From positions 1 to 28,842 of the forward strand of contig JAUHYJ010000001.1 in NCBI GenBank assembly GCA_030425785.1: DNA of 28,842 bases, given 5' to 3'. This DNA is from Acidimicrobiia bacterium (GTDB lineage: Bacteria; Actinomycetota; Acidimicrobiia; Acidimicrobiales; Ilumatobacteraceae). Below are positions 1 through 5,622 of the stretch, piece by piece. A model generated the notes under the pieces. That model saw only the letters and a program-made list of their open reading frames with translations, had not been told where the DNA came from and did not search any database. The position numbers and the translations under genes were made by a program. How positions within the stretch are numbered: position 1 is the stretch's first letter; each line of letters opens with the position of its first letter.

Positions 1-1
1 T

Positions 2-142
2 CATGGGTTTTACGCCTCATCGCGCCGGAAATTTGAAAAGGGCGAACGCCCGCGCACCGAGAAATTCTGGCGGATCATGAATGAAGCGCCTTTTCTCGCC
101 ATGATCGTCATTGTCATCATGGTGATAGTAAAGCCGTTCTAG
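2..142 (+). CDS. hemJ: HemJ-type protoporphyrinogen IX oxidase, C-terminal fragment (5' truncated by window edge)
   Basis: The open frame enters from the left edge and encodes 46 residues before TAG at 140-142. It ends in the very conserved HemJ tail: an RRKF stretch, then WRIMNEAPF, then a hydrophobic Ile/Val/Met helix closed by VKPF. HemJ is an integral membrane haem protein that oxidises protoporphyrinogen IX to protoporphyrin IX in haem synthesis. The Met/Ile-rich helix and 'RIMNE' wording look alphaproteobacterial (inference from memory of the family). Codon use here (ttt, aaa, ata, gta) is unlike the strongly G/C-ending codons of every gene from ~350 onward. The fragment therefore probably comes from another genome, joined by misassembly or, less likely, by transfer. 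Confidence 0.7.
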   Translation, partial: HGFYASSRRKFEKGERPRTEKFWRIMNEAPFLAMIVIVIMVIVKPF

Positions 143-252
143 GGGGTTTCGTGAGAACAGCCGGTCCTGCTTTTCTGTCGGATAATCGGAAACAGGCTTT
201 GTTGAATCCCGATCAGAAGCTACCGGTGGGGCGAGCAAAAAAGGTTGCCGCC

Positions 253-348
253 ATGAAACTAGTGTTTGTCACAACAACGATCCTTTTCTCCGCCCTTGGC
301 GTTGCGAAGGCGGAAAGCAATCCGCTTATTCCTGATGTGATCGAGTGG
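253..348 (+). CDS. Signal-peptide fragment of an unidentified exported protein, cut at a chimeric junction
   Basis: An ATG at 253 opens a frame with a textbook Sec signal peptide: MKLVF, then a hydrophobic core TTTILFSALGV, then an AKA cleavage site before ESNPLIPD. Codons are mixed (aaa, tgtt, ctt, att), like the hemJ fragment before it. After about residue 29 the composition changes abruptly, and the same frame runs on into the tail of a penicillin-binding protein. The exported protein itself is therefore cut short and cannot be identified. A longer frame starts with GTG at 151, but its first 34 residues show no features. The start at 253 is chosen because it places the signal peptide at the N-terminus. 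Confidence 0.45.
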
Positions 349-352
349 GGCG
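331..352. other. Probable chimeric junction between foreign and resident sequence
   Basis: Left of this interval the sequence is A/T-tolerant and carries proteobacterial-looking hemJ. Right of it, almost every third codon position is G or C and the genes are actinobacterial. The two halves of the spanning frame belong to different protein types (secreted signal peptide, then PBP tail). No insertion sequence, att-like repeat or tRNA is visible at the join, so a contig-edge misassembly explains it best. Confidence 0.6.
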
Positions 353-459
353 CCAGCGCCGCCGAGATCTCGGCGAGCACCGGCGGCCGACTCGCCGGCC
401 CGCTCGCGAAGGGCATGCTCGACGAGGTCTTCCGCATCGACCCGCCGGAGCAGCCGTGA
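349..459 (+). pseudogene. pbpA: Penicillin-binding protein (PbpA/PBP2-type transpeptidase), last ~36 residues only
   Basis: The residues after the junction (GASAAEIS, then STGGRLAGPLAKGMLDEVF, then a short acidic/proline tail) match the end of class B penicillin-binding proteins. There a 'TGG..AAP(I/L)..' stretch follows the last strand of the transpeptidase domain. The stop is TGA at 457-459. In actinobacteria pbpA lies just upstream of the PASTA kinase genes, and pknB follows here after 103 bp. Position and sequence therefore agree. The catalytic motifs (SxxK, SxN, KTG) lie in the missing part, so the family call rests on a short tail plus synteny. The native gene is probably intact in the real genome. 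Confidence 0.55.
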
Positions 460-562
460 TGCCTGCCACCAGGGGCGTCGCGACGGGGGTCGGGCGCGAC
501 GGGGAGTGGCGCAGGACCGTCGATATCCTCGTGCAACGGCCGATCACGGCCGAGGCAACTCC

Positions 563-2725
563 ATGAGCAACAGCGGCAATGCCACGGTCATCAGCGACCG
601 CTACGAGATCCACAAGCGTGTCGGGCGCGGCGGCATGGCCGACGTCTTCCTCGCGAAGGACCTTTTGCTCGACCGCCAGGTCGCGATCAAGATTCTCTTC
701 CCCGAGTTCGCCGTCGACCCCAACTTCGTCGAGCGGTTCCGGCGCGAAGCACAGGCCGCCGCGAACCTCAGCCACCCCAACATCGTCAACGTCTACGACT
801 GGGGCAAGTACGAGGGCACCTACTTCATCGCGATGGAGTACGTGCAGGGCCGCACCCTCGCCGAGATCCTGAAGACGAACAAGCAGCTCACCCCGAAGCA
901 GTCGGCCGAGATCGCCTCCGAGGTCGCCGCGGCGCTCGGGTTCGCGCACGAGGCCGGGCTCGCCCACCGCGACATCAAGCCGGCGAACATCCTGATCGGC
1001 TCGAACGGCCAGGTGAAGGTCGCCGACTTCGGCATCGCCCGGGCGATGAACTCGGGTACCGAGTCGAACCTCACCCAGGCCGGTTCGGTGATGGGGACCG
1101 CCAGCTACTTCAGCCCCGAGCAGGCGCAGGGCGCCCAGCCCGACCCCCGCAGCGACCTGTACTCGCTCGGCATCGTGATGTACGAGATGGTGGCCGGCAA
1201 GCCGCCGTTCACGGGCGAGAACCCCGTCGCGATCGCGTACAAGCAGGTTCACGACAAGCCGACGCCGCTCAACCAGCTCGTCGACGACATGCCGCGTCCG
1301 TTCGAGGCGATCGTCGCCAAGCTCCTCGCGAAGGACCCGAAGCTGCGCTACCCGAGCGCGCCGGCGCTGCGCGACGACCTGCGACGCTTCCGCAACGGCG
1401 AGCAGGTGCAGGCACTCGTCGCTGCCGCCGCCCGCCCGGGTGCCGCCGCGGCCGGCGCCGCCGCGGTCGCGGCCGCCGGTGCCCGCCCGGTCGACACCAC
1501 CCCACCCGTCGCCGAACCGGGTGCGACCACGCCGATGCCGTCGCACCCGCAGGTGCACGGCGCCCCCACCACGGCCCTGCCGGGTCGCACGCCCGCCGAC
1601 GTGTCGGTCCTGCCACCGGGCGCCTCGTCCGAGGCCCGCTACTACCAGGACAGCAACAGCCGCACCGGCTGGTACGCCTTGGCGGCGTTCATCGCCCTCG
1701 TGGCGCTCGTCGCCGGCGGCGTGCTGCTGTACCAGGGCCTCACCCGCGAGAGCGAGCCGGTGTCGACGGCCCGCGTGCTCGACAACTACACCGACCCGCC
1801 ACAGCCGCTCGACGCCGTCACCCAGTCGCTCACGACGCTCGGCCTGCAGTACCGCGTCTTCGCCGAGGAGAACCCGCTGGTGCCCGAGGAGTTCGTGCAC
1901 CGCACCGTGCCCGAGGCCGGCACCGTCGTCCCCGAAGGCCAGCTGGTCGAGATCTACTACCGACCGAGCGCAGCGCTGGTCGCGATCCCGAACGTCGCCG
2001 GCCGAACGTTCGAGGAGGCGGCGACGATCCTCGGTGAGCAGGGCTTCGAGATCCGCGAGATCTCCGAGCTGAGCGATCTGGCCGAGGGCCTGGTCATCCG
2101 CACCGAGCCGGGCGCCGAGAGCCGCGTGCCGCAGGACACGATCGTCACGGTCGTGGTCTCCGGCGGCCCCGACCAGACCCCGATCCCGCCGATCGTGATC
2201 GGCGACCCGGTCGACGAGGCGCGCGCCCTGCTCGAGTCCGACCAGTACGGACTGCTCGTCAGTGTCGTCGAGCAGGTCGACGAGGTCATCCCCGCCGGCA
2301 TCGTCATCAGCACGAACCCGGCGCCGAACACCCTCGTCGACCGCGGCAGCGAGATCACCCTGATCGTCAGCTCCGGCCCCGGCCAGGTGCGGGTGCCGCC
2401 GCTCGTCGGCCTGACCGAGGGCGCGGCCCGCAACACCCTGAACGATGTCGGCCTCGAGATCGAGGTGTCGTACGTCGAGCTCGCCGCCGGCGACCCCAAC
2501 GACGGCACCGTCCTCGAGCAGAGCATCCCGTCGAACCAGGACGTCGACAAGGGCACGACGGTCTCGGTCATCATCGGCCAGGTGCTGGTCGCGGAGACGA
2601 CCACCACGACGACCACGACCACGACGACCACGACGACGATCCCCGAGACGACGACCACGACCTCGACCACCACGACGTCGACGTCGAGCAGCACGACGAG
2701 CAGCACGACGACCACGGTGCCCTGA
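563..2725 (+). CDS. pknB: PknB-type Ser/Thr protein kinase with four PASTA domains and a Thr-rich tail
   Basis: This 720-residue membrane kinase senses peptidoglycan/lipid II fragments outside the cell and phosphorylates division and wall-synthesis proteins inside. The start at 563 has a GAGG motif 7 nt upstream and puts the kinase N-terminus near residue 14. The catalytic domain covers ~14-275: a Gly loop (GRGGMADVF), Lys43, HRD with Asp137, DFG at 155-157, a GTASYFSPEQ activation segment and SDLYSLG. An Ala/Pro-rich juxtamembrane stretch (~295-365) leads to one membrane helix at ~371-392. PASTA repeats follow at ~400-465 (divergent), 466-533, 534-603 and 604-672. The tail from 679 is almost only Thr and Ser, which is unusual among PknB proteins I know. 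It follows a PBP gene and faces the trpG-like gene, the conserved actinobacterial wall/division cluster. Confidence 0.95.
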   Translation: MSNSGNATVISDRYEIHKRVGRGGMADVFLAKDLLLDRQVAIKILFPEFAVDPNFVERFRREAQAAANLSHPNIVNVYDWGKYEGTYFIAMEYVQGRTLAEILKTNKQLTPKQSAEIASEVAAALGFAHEAGLAHRDIKPANILIGSNGQVKVADFGIARAMNSGTESNLTQAGSVMGTASYFSPEQAQGAQPDPRSDLYSLGIVMYEMVAGKPPFTGENPVAIAYKQVHDKPTPLNQLVDDMPRPFEAIVAKLLAKDPKLRYPSAPALRDDLRRFRNGEQVQALVAAAARPGAAAAGAAAVAAAGARPVDTTPPVAEPGATTPMPSHPQVHGAPTTALPGRTPADVSVLPPGASSEARYYQDSNSRTGWYALAAFIALVALVAGGVLLYQGLTRESEPVSTARVLDNYTDPPQPLDAVTQSLTTLGLQYRVFAEENPLVPEEFVHRTVPEAGTVVPEGQLVEIYYRPSAALVAIPNVAGRTFEEAATILGEQGFEIREISELSDLAEGLVIRTEPGAESRVPQDTIVTVVVSGGPDQTPIPPIVIGDPVDEARALLESDQYGLLVSVVEQVDEVIPAGIVISTNPAPNTLVDRGSEITLIVSSGPGQVRVPPLVGLTEGAARNTLNDVGLEIEVSYVELAAGDPNDGTVLEQSIPSNQDVDKGTTVSVIIGQVLVAETTTTTTTTTTTTTTIPETTTTTSTTTTSTSSSTTSSTTTTVP
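2597..2716 (+). repeat. (ACG/ACC)n low-complexity tract encoding the PknB Thr tail
   Basis: Forty codons, nearly all Thr (acg/acc alternating) with some Ser and one Ile-Pro-Glu break. The trinucleotide repetition makes replication slippage plausible, and any change in repeat number would stay in frame. It sits after the last PASTA domain and so outside the cell. Confidence 0.85.
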
Positions 2726-2756
2726 TCGTCCCGCTCCTCGAGCGGCGACGGTCAGG
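2721..2756. terminator. Bidirectional hairpin terminator between pknB and the trpG-like gene
   Basis: Bases 2721-2735 pair with 2741-2756 as a 15-bp stem with one bulged C (2746), one G-U pair and a CCTCG loop. The pknB stop (TGA, 2723-2725) pairs with the complement of the facing gene's stop (tca, 2752-2754), so the structure serves both strands. No T tract follows, as is common for actinobacterial terminators. Confidence 0.65.
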
Positions 2757-3330
2757 CAGCCCGGGCCAGGAAGTTCCGGAGCAGGTCGTGCCCGCAGCCG
2801 GTCAGGATGCTCTCGGGGTGGAACTGCACGCCCTCGACGTCGTGCTCACGGTGCCGGACGCCCATGACGATCCCGTCAGCCGACCGGGCGGTGACCTCGA
2901 GGCAGTCGGGCACCGAGTCGGGCGCGAGGACGAGGGAGTGGTAGCGCGTCGCCGTCAGCGGCGTCGGGAGCCCGGCGAAGACCCCGGCACCCGAGTGCTC
3001 GATCGGCGACGTCTTGCCGTGCATCAGCTCGGGCGCGCGCACGACGTCGGCGCCGTACACGTGACCGATCGCCTGGTGACCGAGGCACACCCCGAGCACG
3101 GGCGTCTCACGTTCGGCGAACGCAGCGACGGCGTCGCAGATGATGCCCGACGTCTCCGGACGACCGGGCCCCGGCGAGAGCAGCACGGCGTCGGGTTCGA
3201 GCGCGACGGCCTCGTCGACGGTGATCCGGTCGTTGCGGTGGACCACCGGATCGGCCCCGAGCTCTCCCAGGTACTGCACCAGGTTGTACACGAACGAGTC
3301 GTACGAATCGATCACGAGGACGCGCGTCAC
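2752..3330 (-). CDS. trpG: Anthranilate / aminodeoxychorismate synthase component II (class I glutamine amidotransferase)
   Basis: This 192-residue enzyme releases ammonia from glutamine for a chorismate-using partner (TrpE or PabB) in tryptophan or folate synthesis. The triad is complete: nucleophile Cys82 in GVCLGHQ, and His171 and Glu173 in VQFHPES. The oxyanion motif SPGPGRP is at ~52-58, and the N-terminal IDSYDSFVYNL is typical of TrpG/PabA. Length is normal for a stand-alone subunit. No chorismate-binding partner lies nearby. The same isolated gene next to pknB occurs in mycobacteria (Rv0013), where it is called trpG, but PabA activity is equally possible. The GTG start is supported by a TANNNT hexamer 6 nt upstream. 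Its 3' end shares a hairpin with pknB. Confidence 0.9.
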   Translation of the reverse strand: MTRVLVIDSYDSFVYNLVQYLGELGADPVVHRNDRITVDEAVALEPDAVLLSPGPGRPETSGIICDAVAAFAERETPVLGVCLGHQAIGHVYGADVVRAPELMHGKTSPIEHSGAGVFAGLPTPLTATRYHSLVLAPDSVPDCLEVTARSADGIVMGVRHREHDVEGVQFHPESILTGCGHDLLRNFLARAA

Positions 3331-3336
3331 GCCACC

Positions 3337-3342
3337 ACGCTA
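3337..3342 (-). promoter_or_regulatory. Leaderless -10 element (TAGCGT) of the trpG-like gene
   Basis: TAGCGT on the minus strand lies 6 nt before the GTG start. That spacing would put transcription start at or next to the first codon. No Shine-Dalgarno sequence is present. Confidence 0.45.
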
Positions 3343-3415
3343 ACGCCGCCCCCGGCGAGGCTCCCCATGGGTTGCCCGACCGCCGGCCCGCGGCGGGTCG
3401 AGCGGCTTCGGCCAC

Positions 3416-3421
3416 TAGGAT
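3416..3421 (+). promoter_or_regulatory. Leaderless -10 element (TAGGAT) of crgA
   Basis: TAGGAT lies 8 nt before the GTG at 3430, matching TANNNT with leaderless spacing. A GGTGAG between them is a weak ribosome-site candidate, so a short leader cannot be excluded. Confidence 0.4.
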
Positions 3422-3429
3422 GGTGAGCC

Positions 3430-3741
3430 GTGGCACCTCCGAAGAGAAAGTCCGGTGGCGGACGAACGACGCCGAAGGGCACCCGGCCCGGCGAGCAACG
3501 CTTCGCCAACCCCGAAGAGAACGAGCGCGGCGTGCACTCGTCGACGCGGTACACCCCGCCGGTCACGTCAGAGATGCGGGCGCCCAAGCCCTGGATCCCG
3601 GTCCTCATGCTGGCGCTGCTCGGCATCGGCATGGTGATCATCATCGTCCGCAACCTCGGCCTGGTCGAGGGCAACTGGCCGCTCTTCATCGGCCTCGCCT
3701 GCTTCCTGGGTGGCCTGTACACGGCCACCAAGTGGCGCTGA
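3430..3741 (+). CDS. crgA: Cell division protein CrgA
   Basis: A 103-residue membrane protein. CrgA binds FtsZ, FtsQ, FtsI and wall-synthesis proteins at the septum of actinobacteria and helps recruit PBPs. The N-terminal ~52 residues are basic and polar (MAPPKRKSGGGR). Two membrane helices follow, at ~54-73 and ~83-100, with a short loop containing NLGLVEGNW, and the protein ends in ATKWR. The two-helix layout, the Trp after 'APKP' and the terminal 'xKWR' (TMRWR-like) match CrgA. The N-terminal tail is longer than in mycobacteria. It is divergent from the trpG-like gene, sharing a ~100-bp promoter region, as in the conserved crgA-trpG-pknB neighbourhood. Confidence 0.88.
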   Translation: MAPPKRKSGGGRTTPKGTRPGEQRFANPEENERGVHSSTRYTPPVTSEMRAPKPWIPVLMLALLGIGMVIIIVRNLGLVEGNWPLFIGLACFLGGLYTATKWR

Positions 3742-3843
3742 CGCCGAACCCGCCGCTCGACTGCTCCCGCCGAGCTCCCGCCGCTCGGACGCGGTGACCA
3801 TAACGCCGAAATGCGTTCGTCTGCGCGCGGAGCGTGGGCCACG

Positions 3844-3852
3844 TTGTCCACA
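3844..3852 (+). promoter_or_regulatory. DnaA box, actinobacterial consensus
   Basis: TTGTCCACA is an exact match to the DnaA box preferred in mycobacteria and streptomycetes. It lies in the 180-bp gap between convergent crgA and the zinc-ribbon gene, 37 bp from a second box pair. Confidence 0.55.
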
Positions 3853-3888
3853 TCCCGGGAAATGACACCGCTGTCGTTCCCCCCAGGG

Positions 3889-3910
3889 TTATCCACAGGT
3901 CGGTGGACAA
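3889..3910. promoter_or_regulatory. Inverted pair of DnaA boxes (element A)
   Basis: TTATCCACA at 3889-3897 (exact E. coli-type box) faces GGTGGACAA at 3902-3910 (complement TTGTCCACC, 8 of 9), with a 4-bp spacer. The pair lies just past the 3' end of the zinc-ribbon gene. The rest of the 3742-3921 gap holds only a weak 5-bp hairpin at 3770-3788. Confidence 0.55.
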
Positions 3911-3921
3911 CCTGCGACGGC

Positions 3922-4197
3922 TCACTCGATGACGGGCGCGACGATCGTCATGTCCTCGAGGCAGTGCCGCGGCGGCGTCGGATCGTCGTCGGGGGCCATC
4001 GTCATCTTCAATTCCACGCCACAGACATCACATCGAAACCGAACGTTCACCTTTCTGAGTTCTCCCGGCTCAGGAGGGGGTGCAGGCGGAGCTGAAAGCG
4101 CTTGCAGCATGGTCATGCCGATCCGCCACACGACGACCATCAGGACGAGGCCGAACGCGAACCAGATCACACTGCCCACAGACACGGCGATCACCAC
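3922..4197 (-). CDS. Small membrane-anchored zinc-ribbon protein, function unknown
   Basis: A 91-residue protein with an N-terminal membrane helix (~2-24), a Pro-rich linker (~36-46) and a compact C-terminal domain holding Cys56-x2-Cys59 and His78-Cys79 (RHCLEDM). These four residues could bind one zinc ion. The acidic stretch APDDDP sits between the ligand pairs. I recall similar unnamed actinobacterial proteins ending in RHCLEDM but no known role. GTG at 4197 is chosen because TAGGTT lies 7 nt upstream. A TTG at 4206 would add three residues but has no usable ribosome site. DnaA-box-like pairs flank the gene on both sides, and one overlaps the expected -35 region, so DnaA control is possible. 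Confidence 0.65.
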   Translation of the reverse strand: MVIAVSVGSVIWFAFGLVLMVVVWRIGMTMLQALSAPPAPPPEPGELRKVNVRFRCDVCGVELKMTMAPDDDPTPPRHCLEDMTIVAPVIE

Positions 4198-4204
4198 GTC
4201 GATC

Positions 4205-4210
4205 AACCTA
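4205..4210 (-). promoter_or_regulatory. Leaderless -10 element (TAGGTT) of the zinc-ribbon gene
   Basis: TAGGTT on the minus strand is 7 nt from the GTG at 4197 and decides that start over the TTG at 4206. DnaA-box element B lies immediately upstream. Confidence 0.42.
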
Positions 4211-4215
4211 CCGGG

Positions 4216-4238
4216 TTATCCCCAGGGCCTGTGGGCAG
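4216..4238. promoter_or_regulatory. Inverted pair of degenerate DnaA boxes (element B)
   Basis: TTATCCCCA at 4216-4224 (8 of 9 to TTATCCACA) faces TGTGGGCAG at 4230-4238 (7 of 9 on the complement) with a 5-bp spacer. The layout repeats element A: both begin GGGTTATCC and contain CAGG, in the same orientation ~325 bp apart. It covers the -35 position of the zinc-ribbon gene. Confidence 0.45.
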
Positions 4239-4321
4239 CCGACATCGGCCCTGGTGGGAGCGCTGTCACGCCGACGGGCGACCCGCGACGAGGACCGGAT
4301 CGGACGTCGCGGGACGTGGGA

Positions 4322-4342
4322 GACCGGCCGCGGACGCCGGTC
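4322..4342 (-). terminator. Hairpin terminator of the thiolase gene
   Basis: GACCGGC (4322-4328) pairs with GCCGGTC (4336-4342) over a 7-nt loop. The stem includes two bases of the thiolase stop codon. No T tract. Confidence 0.45.
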
Positions 4343-5510
4343 ACGTGACGCGCTCGAGCAGGGTCGCGTTCGCCATCCCGCCGCCCTCGCACATCACCTG
4401 CAGCCCGTAGCGTCCACCCGTCCGCTGCAGCTCGTGGACGAGCGTCGTCATCAGGCGAGCCCCCGACGCGCCGAGCGGGTGCCCGAGCGCGATCGCGCCG
4501 CCGTTCACGTTGACGCGCTCGAGATCGGCGCCCGTGTCACGCTGCCACGCGAGCACGACCGAGGCGAACGCCTCGTTGATCTCGACGAGATCGATGTCGT
4601 CGAGCGTCATGCCCGCCCGCGCCAGCAACTTCTCGGTGGCCGGCGTGGGCGCCGTGAGCATGAGGCGCGGGTCGGCGCCGGCGACGGCGAACTCGACGAA
4701 GCGCGCCAGCGGTCGCAGCCCCAGCTGCTCGGCTCGCTCCGCGCTCATGATGAGCATCGCCGACGCGCCGTCGGTGATCTGCGACGAGTTGCCGGCGGTG
4801 ACGCGCCCCCCGTCGTCCTCGGACACGAAGACCGGCTTCAGCCGCGCCAGCGTCTCGATGTCGGTCGGGCGCGGCCCCTCGTCGCCGGTGACGCGACGAC
4901 CGCCGACGCCGTCGACGGTGATGAGCTCGCGAGCGAAGCGGCCTTCGTCGCGGGCGAGCATCGCCCGGCGCTGGGACTCGACGGCGAACTCGTCCATCTC
5001 GTCGCGGTCGATGCCCCACGCGTCGGCGATCAACTCGGCCGAGATGCCCTGGGGCACGAGGCCGCCCTGCGCGGCGTAGCGCGCACCGAGCCGGGGACCG
5101 AACGGGTACCCGTACTTGCCGTCGGCCATCGACGACCCCATCGGCACTCGTGTCATGACCTCGACCCCGCCCGCGACCACGACGTCGTAGGCGCCCGCGA
5201 TCACGCCCTGCGCGGCGAAGTGGGCGGCCTGCTGGCCCGAGCCGCACTGCCGGTCGATCGTCGTGCCCGGCACCGACTCGGGCCAGCCGGCGGCGAGCAC
5301 GGCGTTGCGGCCGACGTTGGCCGCCTGCTCACCGACCTGCATCACGCAGCCGAACACGACGTCGTCGACGATCGACGGGTCGAGATCGTTGCGCTGCTGC
5401 AGCGCCTCGAGCGTCGTCGCCGCCAGGTCGACCGGGTGCCATTCGCGCAGCGCACCATTGCGCTTGCCGAGCGGTGTGCGCACCGCGTCGACGATCACGG
5501 CGGTCGTCAT
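4341..5510 (-). CDS. Thiolase family acetyl-CoA acyltransferase
   Basis: This 389-residue cytoplasmic thiolase cleaves 3-ketoacyl-CoA with CoA (beta-oxidation) or condenses acetyl-CoA. The active site is complete: acylated Cys89 in DRQCGSGQQA, His344 in GGAIALGHPLGASG, and Cys374 in CEGGGMANA. NEAF is also present. Length is standard. ATG at 5510 follows CAGACT at 6 nt spacing, without an SD sequence. It is divergent from a long-chain acyl-CoA synthetase gene, so both probably serve fatty-acid or related acyl-CoA breakdown. The sequence alone does not separate FadA-type (long chain) from AtoB-type (acetoacetyl) use. The catabolic setting makes FadA-type somewhat likelier. Confidence 0.92.
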   Translation of the reverse strand: MTTAVIVDAVRTPLGKRNGALREWHPVDLAATTLEALQQRNDLDPSIVDDVVFGCVMQVGEQAANVGRNAVLAAGWPESVPGTTIDRQCGSGQQAAHFAAQGVIAGAYDVVVAGGVEVMTRVPMGSSMADGKYGYPFGPRLGARYAAQGGLVPQGISAELIADAWGIDRDEMDEFAVESQRRAMLARDEGRFARELITVDGVGGRRVTGDEGPRPTDIETLARLKPVFVSEDDGGRVTAGNSSQITDGASAMLIMSAERAEQLGLRPLARFVEFAVAGADPRLMLTAPTPATEKLLARAGMTLDDIDLVEINEAFASVVLAWQRDTGADLERVNVNGGAIALGHPLGASGARLMTTLVHELQRTGGRYGLQVMCEGGGMANATLLERVT

Positions 5511-5622
5511 GTCGAGAGTCTGCTCGCGGGCGGGTTCCCGTCTCCAACCGGGCGGACCCTCGTGCCGACGACCACGTGGGCGCCATGGACCCAGGGGTGT
5601 CCGGCACGCGAGACTCTGCGGC
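5511..5622. promoter_or_regulatory. Divergent promoter region of thiolase and acyl-CoA synthetase with mirrored motifs
   Basis: Reading outward from the 112-bp gap, each gene has GCGAG and then GACTCT just before its ATG. On the thiolase strand this is GCGAGCAGACTCT with the nAGACT core 6 nt from ATG. On the synthetase strand it is GCGAGACTCT with GAGACT (5610-5615) 7 nt from ATG. These may be leaderless -10 elements, or a shared operator giving joint control. Confidence 0.4.

Noticed and set aside
1..352. Horizontally acquired proteobacterial genes
   Set aside because: Only gene fragments are present at the very edge with no mobility signals, so misassembly is likelier than transfer. I kept it as a chimera instead.
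326..1900. 524-residue open frame antisense to pknB
   Set aside because: It is an Arg/Val/Gly-rich shadow of a GC-biased gene on the other strand. It has no domain, and pknB is certain.
2597..2716. CRISPR or structured tandem repeat
   Set aside because: It is an in-frame Thr-codon tract inside pknB with no spacers.
3742..4340. Calling this region the chromosomal origin oriC
   Set aside because: DnaA-box-like sites are present, but there is no AT-rich unwinding region, no dnaA or dnaN nearby, and only five sites. I keep it as a DnaA-box cluster only.
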